Shown here: piece by piece, positions 1 through 7,199 of the stretch
Layout of the letters: each line of letters begins with the position of its first letter
How positions within the stretch are numbered: position 1 is the stretch's first letter
NCBI GenBank assembly: GCA_029062075.1
Contig: JAIDQW010000111.1
Coordinates: forward strand, 1-8,899
Length of the DNA: 8,899 bases
Direction of reading: 5' to 3'
From: Paramuribaculum sp.
GTDB lineage: Bacteria > Bacteroidota > Bacteroidia > Bacteroidales > Muribaculaceae
Position numbers and translations under genes: made by a program
Notes under the pieces: model-generated
The model's database searches: none
What the model saw: only the letters and a program-made list of their open reading frames with translations
Told to the model about the DNA's origin: nothing

Positions 1-1046
1 AGATTGTTCCGGTTTCCGGTAAGACTTTTGCAGCGTCTGATTCACTGGCTGATCTATTGGTTGCTCTGCCGGAGTTTGCTGCGGCTCAACCGGTTATAGA
101 GGAAAAGGCATTGGCTATATATGGAGGCAGACAGATGCCTGTCACTATTAAGGGAGTCACTGACGATTATTCTGATGTCTCAGGTATCGCCGGAACAATA
201 ATTGACGGGGAATGGGTCTCTACAACAGGCGATTATCCTTGTACCACCCTGAGCGTGGGGGTGGCTTTGAGCCTTAATGCCCGTCCGGGATACTACGATT
301 TGCTGCGCTTATACGCGCCCCGCAGGGTCGGCAGGGTCAACACAGCGAACCCTATGGGGGCTTTCCGAAGTGATTCCCTTATTGTCAGCGCTGTATATGA
401 GATAGATCAGAACGAGTACGATGCCGACAAGGTGATTGTGCCGCTCTCTTCTGCAAGAAAACTGCTTGATTACACTGATGAGGCTACGGCAATAGAGCTC
501 AAGCTTGCACCGGATGTATCGGAGAAGCAGGCTGAGGTCGCCGCGAGGAAAATAATCGGTGCTGAAGGCATTGTTCAGACTCGCCTTATGCAACAGGCTG
601 AATCGTTCAGAATGATTTCGGTTGAGAAATGGATTACCTTTCTGATGCTTGCTTTTATTCTCGTCATAGCATCATTCAATGTGCTGTCGGTCATGTCCAT
701 GCTCATTATTGAGAAGAAGGACAATATAGCCACTCTAATGGCTCTGGGTGCTACTCCCGCCATGATTCGCCGGATATTCGTGCTTGAAGGCTGGCTTATT
801 TCCCTGCTTGGTGGAGCTGTCGGTATGGTTCTCGGAGTAGGATTGTGCTTTGTTCAGCAGCATTGGGGGTTGATTAAGCTTGCGGGCGACCCGTCTCAAC
901 TTAGCGTATCGGTCTATCCGGTACAGCTGCAGCTCGGCGACCTTGCCGCTGTGGCGGTGATAGTGATTGTTACAGGTCTGCTGATAGGTCTGATAGCAGG
1001 TGGAATGTCAAAGCCGCGCAAGGAACTCTTGCGGCGCGAGGACTAA
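1..1046 (+). CDS. ABC transporter permease, FtsX/LolC-E type, 5'-truncated by the window
   Basis: This is the C-terminal part of an inner-membrane permease of the FtsX/MacB superfamily. The frame is open from base 3, and the first possible in-frame start (TTG at 57) is not the real one, so the N-terminus and first membrane helix lie upstream. About 347 residues are visible. Counting from the codon at 57, residues 1-190 form a periplasmic domain with the family-style IKGVTDDY segment (31-38). Three membrane helices follow at about 192-218, 243-266 and 297-316. Between the first two lies a cytoplasmic coupling loop, EKKDNIATLMALGATPAMIR (219-238), the pattern by which LolC/LolE permeases contact their ATPase. 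Family knowledge says such proteins release lipoproteins for transport to the outer membrane; the exact substrate here is inferred. The partner ATPase is not in the window. The gene converges on queF and looks unrelated to the capsule operon. Confidence 0.85.
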   Translation, partial: IVPVSGKTFAASDSLADLLVALPEFAAAQPVIEEKALAIYGGRQMPVTIKGVTDDYSDVSGIAGTIIDGEWVSTTGDYPCTTLSVGVALSLNARPGYYDLLRLYAPRRVGRVNTANPMGAFRSDSLIVSAVYEIDQNEYDADKVIVPLSSARKLLDYTDEATAIELKLAPDVSEKQAEVAARKIIGAEGIVQTRLMQQAESFRMISVEKWITFLMLAFILVIASFNVLSVMSMLIIEKKDNIATLMALGATPAMIRRIFVLEGWLISLLGGAVGMVLGVGLCFVQQHWGLIKLAGDPSQLSVSVYPVQLQLGDLAAVAVIVIVTGLLIGLIAGGMSKPRKELLRRED

Positions 1047-1066
1047 GAACCTGTTCCCCAATATAT

Positions 1067-1537
1067 TCAAAAATCATTGCGGAAAGCGGCAAGCATGCGT
1101 GCCTGAACAAGGTGCTGATGCTCGCTGTCGCCATAATTGGCAAAAGGATAGATGGATATTCCGCCTCGTGGAGTGAATAGTCCTATGACCTCCAGATAGC
1201 GCGGATTCATCAGCTTGACCAGATCTTTCATGATTATGTTGATGCAATCCTCATGAAAATCGCCGTGGTTCCTGAAGCTGAAAAGGTATAGTTTCAGGCT
1301 CTTGCTCTCAACCATCAGGTCGCGGGGGATATAGTTGATGATTATTTTGGCGAAGTCGGGCTGACCGGTTTTCGGGCACAGTGAGGTGAATTCCGGGCAG
1401 GTGAAGGTTACAAGGTATTCGTTTTCAGGATGTTTGTTTACAAAAGTTTCGAGAACTTCAGGCGAATATGTGTCCTGATATTTTGTATTGGTGTTTCCTA
1501 AAAGTGTAACTCCGTCAAGCTCTTTATCGTTGCGCAT
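1067..1537 (-). CDS. queF: NADPH-dependent 7-cyano-7-deazaguanine (preQ0) reductase QueF
   Basis: QueF reduces the nitrile of preQ0 to the aminomethyl group of preQ1 with NADPH, a late cytoplasmic step before the base is inserted into tRNA as queuosine precursor. The 156-residue length fits the short, single-domain (Bacillus YkvM-like) class. Visible hallmarks are [17 protein letters not shown] at 46-62, with the nucleophilic Cys54 that forms the thioimide and the general acid Asp61; the QueF signature [14 protein letters not shown] at 77-90; and the substrate-binding pair His95-Glu96. All key residues are present, so it should be active. The ATG at 1537 follows the glucosaminidase stop by 14 bp, suggesting co-transcription with the export genes. 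No preQ1 riboswitch or promoter fits in that gap. The 3' end faces the ABC permease stop 20 bp away. Confidence 0.97.
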   Translation of the reverse strand: MRNDKELDGVTLLGNTNTKYQDTYSPEVLETFVNKHPENEYLVTFTCPEFTSLCPKTGQPDFAKIIINYIPRDLMVESKSLKLYLFSFRNHGDFHEDCINIIMKDLVKLMNPRYLEVIGLFTPRGGISIYPFANYGDSEHQHLVQARMLAAFRNDF

Positions 1538-1551
1538 AACTGTTTAAGCTG

Positions 1552-2244
1552 TTAGTATTCAAAATTAATCATCTGGCTGAACAGGTTCAGAATCCGGTCG
1601 GCATAGTGCGGATTGGCTGCCCATCGGTTGTTGAGCCCGTGCCAGGTGGGGGCTATACCTCGGCTTACCATTGAAAACCGGGGGTCGAGAATTGTCTCTC
1701 CGTATGGTATAGGCTTCTTGGTGGCGTACGCGTACAGGTGCTGAATCTGAGCGGTTACGCCATCCTCTATCGTATCAAATGAATGCCCTTTGATGCCGAG
1801 GCGGGTCACTCCCAGCCCACAGTAGTTATGCTGGTCCGGGGTAACAGCCGTGCCTCCGGTAAATTTGAACCATCCGGTTTCGAGGGCAGACTGGCATAAG
1901 GCTATATCTCCTCTCACTCCATATTTTTTGCCGATTGTGTAAAAAGCTTCAGCAATTTCCCGTTCAAAGTCCGGATTCCGGCTTTGAATAAAGCGGTACA
2001 TCTGCTCTGCATCTGCCTCCGGCTCACCCATTATGGGGATTGAAAAATTGGTTGTCTCCTCAGTCATTCTTTCAAGGTTGTTCTGCTGCTCGATTTCCTC
2101 CTGCATCACATCAAAAATGATGTCTTCCGGAATGACGATAGTGTCCTGCTGAATTTTTTTCAGCGGTTTGCGGTATCGTGACTCGGCTGTGAATGAGCCG
2201 TTAAGAATTGCTGAGAGTAATAGGATAAAAGTTGCCGCTTTCAT
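1552..2244 (-). CDS. Secreted glucosaminidase-family (GH73-like) peptidoglycan hydrolase
   Basis: This is a predicted exported N-acetylglucosaminidase that cleaves the glycan strands of peptidoglycan. Residues 1-20 form a short hydrophobic signal peptide (KAATFILLLSAILNGSFTA) with no lipobox Cys. A polar linker of about 60 residues follows, then a glucosaminidase domain (Pfam Glucosaminidase type) at about 83-228. The likely catalytic glutamate is Glu122 in QSALETGWF. Other family-like features are the HNYCGLG segment (139-145), FDTIEDGV (156-163) and the C-terminal NNRWAANPHYADRI (205-218), where a Trp and Tyr line the substrate groove. There is no SH3, LysM or SPOR cell-wall-binding domain, so the enzyme is minimal. 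Start ATG at 2244 lies 22 bp after the wzz-like stop, so it is probably in the export operon. Local wall opening for the export complex is an inference; housekeeping wall turnover is the alternative. Confidence 0.85.
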   Translation of the reverse strand: MKAATFILLLSAILNGSFTAESRYRKPLKKIQQDTIVIPEDIIFDVMQEEIEQQNNLERMTEETTNFSIPIMGEPEADAEQMYRFIQSRNPDFEREIAEAFYTIGKKYGVRGDIALCQSALETGWFKFTGGTAVTPDQHNYCGLGVTRLGIKGHSFDTIEDGVTAQIQHLYAYATKKPIPYGETILDPRFSMVSRGIAPTWHGLNNRWAANPHYADRILNLFSQMINFEY

Positions 2245-2266
2245 CAGTGGCTGTCGCGTTTAGAGG

Positions 2267-3397
2267 TTATTCCTTAACTGACGGTTCATTCTTGTCATCG
2301 CTGTTTCGGAACGCTGCGACAAGGTCTCTGCCAAACAGAATCCATGCCGCACAGGCAACCACAGCGACGAATACACAACCTACCATAATCAGCATCTTTG
2401 AGGGCTTTGAAGGTGCCAGCGGCACTGTTGCCGGCTGGAGAACGGTATATACCGGTGTGATTTCCTGCACTTTAGCCTTAGCCATTTGGAGCTGCTGGGC
2501 GGTGGTGTTGTAAAGCGTGTATGTGAGCTGCATCTCATTTTGCAGACGCTCCTCCTCATTGCGCACGGTTCGCAGGATAACTCCCTGGTTCTTATCCATG
2601 TAGTTGGCGTATCGCTGCTGCGCCTTATAGTAATCCTCGCGTGCCTCATCATTGAGGGTCTGGGCGTATTCCATGTCTGCGCGAGCCTTATTGGTGCGGT
2701 ACTCAGTGACGTATGCCTTCAGGCGTTCCGCTACCGTGTCGGCAAGCATTGCGGACACCATGGGATCCTGCATGGTCACGTTGATGGAGATTACCGATGT
2801 CTTGGAATCAACATCCACACCTACTCTCGCGCCAAGAGTGTTTACAACTCCGTTCTGCTCGGGAGTGAGATGGAAAGAGTCCGGCTTTTTCTCCTCTGCG
2901 TCCTCCTTGTCGGAGCCGAACAGCGACTTCACGCCGCCGATAGCCTTGCCGGGGAGAGCCATGATGTAGCTCCACCAAGGGGATGACAGATCGTGATTCA
3001 CATACTCCTCAACTGTCTTGCTCTTGCCGTTGGCTTCGGTTACCTTAACGTCAAACAGTTCGAGAGAAAAGGGTATGGAACTTACAATATCCGGGTAGAG
3101 CTGCGGGCTGAATGCATCCTGACCCTGACCGACATTTGCGTTGATACCGGCAAGAGCGGCGAGGGCACCGAGATTGGACGCGCCGCCACCGCCCTGAGTG
3201 GATTCCGGAGCGAGTTTTATGGTGGTGGTATATTCCTTTGGAATAGAGAATGCTATCACCGCACCGGCAACAAGCCCTATAGCGCCCCATTTAAGCAATT
3301 TGCGCTTTTCCGCCCATATTTTTCTGGCGAGTTCGAGCAGGTCAATCTCCTGCTCGCTATCCTCCGCATTAATATTCTTGTTATGCTCTTCTTGCAT
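2267..3397 (-). CDS. Wzz/polysaccharide co-polymerase, chain-length determinant family
   Basis: This is an inner-membrane polysaccharide co-polymerase that controls the length of the exported chain. The 376 residues have the standard Wzz layout: a short cytoplasmic N-terminus with the EIDLLELARKIWAEKRKLL entry (17-35), TM1 at about 36-52, a long periplasmic domain, and TM2 at about 333-355 preceded by the proline-rich PLAPSKP (326-332) typical of the family. The periplasmic part starts with a Gly/Ala-rich loop (68-92, including GALAALAGI) and has a charged insert around 160-173. A helical, coiled-coil-like stretch (about 215-312) should form the extended arm. The C-terminus after TM2 is only about 20 residues, so there is no fused BY-kinase (Wzc-type) domain with Walker motifs or a Tyr tail. 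It begins 5 bp after the SLBB gene stop, consistent with translational coupling to its channel partner. Confidence 0.9.
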   Translation of the reverse strand: MQEEHNKNINAEDSEQEIDLLELARKIWAEKRKLLKWGAIGLVAGAVIAFSIPKEYTTTIKLAPESTQGGGGASNLGALAALAGINANVGQGQDAFSPQLYPDIVSSIPFSLELFDVKVTEANGKSKTVEEYVNHDLSSPWWSYIMALPGKAIGGVKSLFGSDKEDAEEKKPDSFHLTPEQNGVVNTLGARVGVDVDSKTSVISINVTMQDPMVSAMLADTVAERLKAYVTEYRTNKARADMEYAQTLNDEAREDYYKAQQRYANYMDKNQGVILRTVRNEEERLQNEMQLTYTLYNTTAQQLQMAKAKVQEITPVYTVLQPATVPLAPSKPSKMLIMVGCVFVAVVACAAWILFGRDLVAAFRNSDDKNEPSVKE

Positions 3398-3402
3398 CGG
3401 TA

Positions 3403-5862
3403 TTATTTCTTAAATATAGAGTAGATTGTTGCTGCCATTGTGCCGAGGGTTGAGAACGAGCTGACATAGCCGAGTATCTGCGCCCAGTTTGTTCCACCGG
3501 TCTTGGGTTTGGAGGGCACGATAATCTGGCACCCAGGTTCGATGGGGGTGTTGCGCTTGGCGCGGGCAACCATTCCGTTCATATACACCACGAATGCCTT
3601 GCTCTTTCTCGCTCTTTCGCCGTAGCCACCCGCCTGGTCGATATACCAGCTGAGTTTCTTGCCGGGCTGATAGCCGACAACGTTGGGGAACATTACATCG
3701 CCGCTGATTTTTACAGTGCTGAGTTCCTGAGGAATAACAAGCTTGTCGCCATCCTGGAGCACAAGGTCGTAGGCGCTGCCGGGGTAGCTGAGAGCTTTCT
3801 CGAGTTCAAGCCCCACGCTATACACCTCCGTGAGCACAAGTTTGTCAACCGAAATAGAGTCCTCGGAGTTCTGTGCCGCGAGTCTCAGAGATTCGTCACG
3901 TGCAGCGATTTCATCCTCTGTCATTTTTCTCAGAAGACGGGCACCTCTCGGATAAGCGCCTTCGATAATGCCACCGCAGCGGCGGATAATGTCGCTGATG
4001 CGCTCGTTGCGTGACTGGAGCGCATATTCGCCTTCAAACAGCACCTCGCCTTCCACCGAAACAAGTTTCTGCTCCTGATAGCCGGGGCTCTTGCGTATTT
4101 CAACTATATCGTAGGGCTTGAGCTCAAATTCAGGGTCACCTTTTATAAGCAATCCGTTGCTCAACGCGAATGTGAATACTTTTGCGGTCTGCTCGGTAGG
4201 ACGCATGCTGGTGGGGTCCATGATTCGGCGGGAAACATCCACTCTTGCTGTGGAAGCGCCCTGGCGCAGACCACCCGCCATGACGATTAGGTCCTCAACC
4301 GACATTCCTGTGGCATATGGATAATCTCCTGGGTCGTTCACCTGACCGTTGATAGTCACCTCACCTTGTTCAATTATCTCTTTGGCACTTGACACCACGA
4401 GAATGTCATTGGGTTGCAGAATTATATCTTTAGCTCTGCCCTCCAGGATATCTCCGAGTGCCACACCCTGGGCTGCAAGGGTCTGCCCTTCGCCTTCACG
4501 GTACAATATCGCACGGTCAAGATATGCGTCCTCGGCAAGACCCTGGGCTGCTTTAATCACATCTTTCAAGGTAGTGGTGCCGTTGTTGAGGGCATACATT
4601 CCCGGGCGCAACACTGAGCCGCGTAGCTCAACCCTGTTCAGGAAGCGCTCATTTACCTCGCCTATATTCACTATATCACCATCCTTGAGGCGATAGCCGG
4701 AGAAATCGGTTTTCTCCACATTATAAATTTCATTCTCTTTTCCGGTGGGGCGGTTAACGGTAATCATATCCGTGAACGCATTGCCGGCAAAGCCTCCCGA
4801 ATATTTAAGGAGGTCGGTGAGTGTCTCACCCTCCCTGAGCTCGTAGTACATCGGGCGTTTCACATTGCCCTCAACATTGACAAGCTGCTCGTAAGGTGGC
4901 ACGATAACAACATCCCCCTCCTGCATCCTGATGCTTCCTGCCTGCTTGCCGCCGAACAGGTAGTCGTAGATATCCACGTCAACGAGTTTGTTGCCGTTTC
5001 TGATGATATGAACGTTTCTAAGAGAGCCTACCTCGTTTATACCTCCCGCTCTGTAAATGGCATTGAATACATTTGAGAAGGGAGACAGCCTGTAGGAGCC
5101 GGGCACATTCACCTCACCCATCACATTCACGAGTATGCTTCTGATTTCACCGAGGTTGATGCTGATATCCGTCTCCTCATCCTCTACTCCTGCATACTTT
5201 TTGGCAAACAGCTGCTTCAGTCGTGAGTTTGCCTCGGCAATAGTGAGCCCGTTAAGCGAAACCGGACCTATCTGCGAAATAATGATGTTGCCTTCGGGCG
5301 AGATATAGTCGCGAATCTGATCCTCGCTGGCGCCCCAGATGTCAATCACCACTTCATCGCCGGGGCCGAGACGGTAGTCGCTCGGAGTCGCCATGTTTTC
5401 ATTTGGCTCAAACGACAGGTCTTTGGTTGTGAATATATCGTGACCGTAAATCTTTTTCTTTGGAATACTGTCCGACTTGGCGTACTGCAATGAGTCCGGC
5501 AGCATGACATCAAACACCGTACCCATAGTGGATATGGTGTTTTCGTCCGGAGTCTTTGCGGTGCGCAGGCGGGATTCTCTCGTTCCCTCCAGCTTGGTGC
5601 CTGTATTGGTTTTTGGAGCGTTTTTCTTATTATTGGCTACAGTTTCCTCCGTGCCGGCATACTGGTCGCGCAGTCGCTCTATCTGCTCTTTTGTCACCCC
5701 TTTCGCCAGCAGTTCCTTGCCTATCTGCTGCTCGGTTTTGCCTATTGCGGATTGACGTTTGATATAGTCTATTACCTGTTGGTCTGTCATTTTAGCCCAT
5801 GCAGCCAGAGTAACAACGGCTGCCGCTATAGCCAGTAGAGTCCTTCTAAAGGTGTTTGACAT
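3403..5862 (-). CDS. Wza-like SLBB-domain polysaccharide export protein (outer-membrane channel)
   Basis: This is the predicted periplasmic and outer-membrane channel for capsule or exopolysaccharide. It has 819 residues, about twice the size of E. coli Wza. Residues 1-23 are a Sec signal peptide ending AWA; there is no lipobox Cys, unlike E. coli Wza, which is a lipoprotein. Residues 24-70 (starting MTDQQVIDYI) form a small helical domain, followed by a polar linker to about 110. The Poly_export domain lies at about 158-238 (DYRLGPGDEVVIDIWG at 162-177). I count six SLBB-like repeats, starting near 243, 327, 410, 501, 600 and 716, each with a GxV-x-PGxY-type opening and a GDxVxV-type close. 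The C-terminal 793-817 segment is hydrophobic/amphipathic and could be the membrane-spanning helix, as in Wza. ATG at 5862 is 23 bp after the wecA-like stop, with an A-rich TTAAA just upstream instead of a clear Shine-Dalgarno. Confidence 0.92.
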   Translation of the reverse strand: MSNTFRRTLLAIAAAVVTLAAWAKMTDQQVIDYIKRQSAIGKTEQQIGKELLAKGVTKEQIERLRDQYAGTEETVANNKKNAPKTNTGTKLEGTRESRLRTAKTPDENTISTMGTVFDVMLPDSLQYAKSDSIPKKKIYGHDIFTTKDLSFEPNENMATPSDYRLGPGDEVVIDIWGASEDQIRDYISPEGNIIISQIGPVSLNGLTIAEANSRLKQLFAKKYAGVEDEETDISINLGEIRSILVNVMGEVNVPGSYRLSPFSNVFNAIYRAGGINEVGSLRNVHIIRNGNKLVDVDIYDYLFGGKQAGSIRMQEGDVVIVPPYEQLVNVEGNVKRPMYYELREGETLTDLLKYSGGFAGNAFTDMITVNRPTGKENEIYNVEKTDFSGYRLKDGDIVNIGEVNERFLNRVELRGSVLRPGMYALNNGTTTLKDVIKAAQGLAEDAYLDRAILYREGEGQTLAAQGVALGDILEGRAKDIILQPNDILVVSSAKEIIEQGEVTINGQVNDPGDYPYATGMSVEDLIVMAGGLRQGASTARVDVSRRIMDPTSMRPTEQTAKVFTFALSNGLLIKGDPEFELKPYDIVEIRKSPGYQEQKLVSVEGEVLFEGEYALQSRNERISDIIRRCGGIIEGAYPRGARLLRKMTEDEIAARDESLRLAAQNSEDSISVDKLVLTEVYSVGLELEKALSYPGSAYDLVLQDGDKLVIPQELSTVKISGDVMFPNVVGYQPGKKLSWYIDQAGGYGERARKSKAFVVYMNGMVARAKRNTPIEPGCQIIVPSKPKTGGTNWAQILGYVSSFSTLGTMAATIYSIFKK

Positions 5863-5885
5863 TTTAAGTACTATTATATTCAGAG

Positions 5886-7064
5886 TTAATTGTTATCTTT
5901 TTTGTCGCTCAACTTTGCCTCGCGCTTTTTACGCATATCGGTGAGCCACCAGTTGGCTATTGTCCATGAGGCAATGTCCAGCAGGAGCAGAATATTCACT
6001 TCGATGTATCTGGATAACAAAATGTTGAACAGGCTGAAAATGATGGCGGACACCACAATCATGGTCATGGCAAGGCGCTGATTCACACCGAGTGCCAGAA
6101 TCTTGTGGTGAATATGGGTTTTGTCCGGCAGGAAGGGGTTGCCGTGACGGAGAATTCGGCGGAAAAACACTCTTACCACATCAAAGCATGGGATGATAAG
6201 AGGTGACACAGCAAGTATCAGAGGGTTGGTGCCGAACACCGGAATTGTTTCCGGGGCATACTGGAGCAGTGTGAGTCCGAGAAAAACGAGAATCAGCCCG
6301 ATAGTGAGGCTGCCGGTGTCTCCCATAAAGATTTTCCTGCGCTTTTCGGGATTGCCGAACACATTATAATAGAAAAACTGAATCAGCACACCGAAGGCGG
6401 CAAACGATATCATTGCATACACAGGTTTGCCTATCATCAGAAAAGCCACACCGTAAAGAATGAAAGCTACGCCGCTAAGCCCGGAGGCGAGTCCGTCAAT
6501 ACCGTCAATGAGGTTTATGGCGTTGATTATATATACAACGATCAGTATGGTCAGAGGTATTCCAATGAAAGGGCTGATGTGATGGAGACCGAGCACTCCG
6601 TGGAGATTATTCACCCATAGTCCCCCGCCAATGAGCAGGATGGCGCAGAAAATCTGGACTATGAATTTGGCGCGGTATCGCACACCGATAAGGTCGTCCG
6701 CCATACCGGTAAGATAAAGCATAAGCAGGGCGCAGAACCCGAATGAAACAGCCTGAGCGTTCTCGCTCATGGTTTGCTCAATGCTTTTGTCGCCTGTGAG
6801 ATAGGCTAATCCCAACAGTAGCGATACAGAGAAGCAAATCACCGGAGTGAAAGCGATACCTCCGAGTCGGGGCACGGCACCTCTGTGGATTTTGCGTTCA
6901 TCCGGCTCGTCAAAGAGTTTACGTCTGAACGAAACGAGGAGAATCTGTGGGATGAGAATTCCTGCAAATAAGATGCTGAGTAGCATCGCTGATATTGAGC
7001 TTAATATCCAGGATGTCATTGTGTCAGGTATTAGGTGTGTTAGTATTATCCTGTGAGCAAACAT
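5886..7064 (-). CDS. wecA: WecA/TagO-type undecaprenyl-phosphate sugar-1-phosphate transferase
   Basis: This is a polytopic inner-membrane enzyme of the glycosyltransferase-4 (MraY/WecA/TagO) family. It moves a sugar-1-phosphate, most likely GlcNAc-1-P, from a UDP-sugar to undecaprenyl phosphate and so starts glycan assembly. Numbered from the ATG at 7064, visible motifs are RKIHRGAVPRLGG (57-69), the Mg-binding Asp pair in MADD (121-124), NAINLIDGIDGLA (181-193), MGDTGS (247-252) and HIHH (317-320). HIHH points to WecA/TagO-like rather than MraY. About ten hydrophobic helices are evident. The N-terminus is uncertain: a second ATG at 7019 (residue 16) gives MTSWILSS, directly before the first helix, and looks more natural. 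The first ATG is preceded by a GC-rich hairpin (7072-7089). The sugar specificity and the symbol are family-level assignments. It heads the tight run that includes the SLBB and Wzz genes. Confidence 0.88.
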   Translation of the reverse strand: MFAHRIILTHLIPDTMTSWILSSISAMLLSILFAGILIPQILLVSFRRKLFDEPDERKIHRGAVPRLGGIAFTPVICFSVSLLLGLAYLTGDKSIEQTMSENAQAVSFGFCALLMLYLTGMADDLIGVRYRAKFIVQIFCAILLIGGGLWVNNLHGVLGLHHISPFIGIPLTILIVVYIINAINLIDGIDGLASGLSGVAFILYGVAFLMIGKPVYAMISFAAFGVLIQFFYYNVFGNPEKRRKIFMGDTGSLTIGLILVFLGLTLLQYAPETIPVFGTNPLILAVSPLIIPCFDVVRVFFRRILRHGNPFLPDKTHIHHKILALGVNQRLAMTMIVVSAIIFSLFNILLSRYIEVNILLLLDIASWTIANWWLTDMRKKREAKLSDKKDNN

Positions 7065-7071
7065 ATAGCGC

Positions 7072-7089
7072 CCGGGGAGAAAGCCCCGG
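7072..7089 (-). promoter_or_regulatory. GC-rich hairpin just upstream of the first wecA-like ATG
   Basis: CCGGGG (7089-7084) and CCCCGG (7077-7072) form a perfect 6-bp G/C stem with a 6-nt loop. The 3' arm ends 7 nt before the ATG at 7064, where it would cover any ribosome site for that start. No U-tract follows, so it is not a standard terminator. It favours the downstream ATG at 7019 or a translational control role. Confidence 0.4.
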
Positions 7090-7097
7090 AGGTACAG

Positions 7098-7111
7098 CAG
7101 ATATATATCTG
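7098..7111. promoter_or_regulatory. Perfect 14-bp palindrome CAGATATATATCTG, possible operator
   Basis: CAGATATATATCTG reads identically on both strands with no spacer. It is in the untranslated leader, about 130 bp downstream of the predicted promoter. A dimeric regulator site is possible; alternating AT runs can also be palindromic by chance, so the functional call is weak. Confidence 0.25.
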
Positions 7112-7199
7112 GTTATCAGGTGGTTCATGGTGCCTGCGCTGGTTTGCTTACTCTTGCAGTGTCAGCAATACTGTTATTGGTGTTTTTTGTGACAAATAA

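Noticed and set aside
1538..1551. preQ1 riboswitch in front of queF
   Set aside because: Only 14 bp lie between the glucosaminidase stop and the queF ATG, too short for the aptamer, and no matching hairpin with an A-rich tail is seen.
1577..1590. CTGAACAGGTTCAG dyad as a regulatory site
   Set aside because: It lies inside the glucosaminidase coding sequence and is explained by ordinary codons for LNLFSQ; there is no promoter nearby.
2486..2986. 166-codon + strand ORF opposite the Wzz-like gene
   Set aside because: It is antisense to a well-supported membrane protein gene, shows no recognisable domain, and has a composition expected from reading the opposite strand.
4118..4696. Several + strand ORFs of 67-115 codons opposite the SLBB gene
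   Set aside because: They are Ser/Arg/Pro-rich antisense shadows of the SLBB repeats, with no initiation signals or family resemblance.
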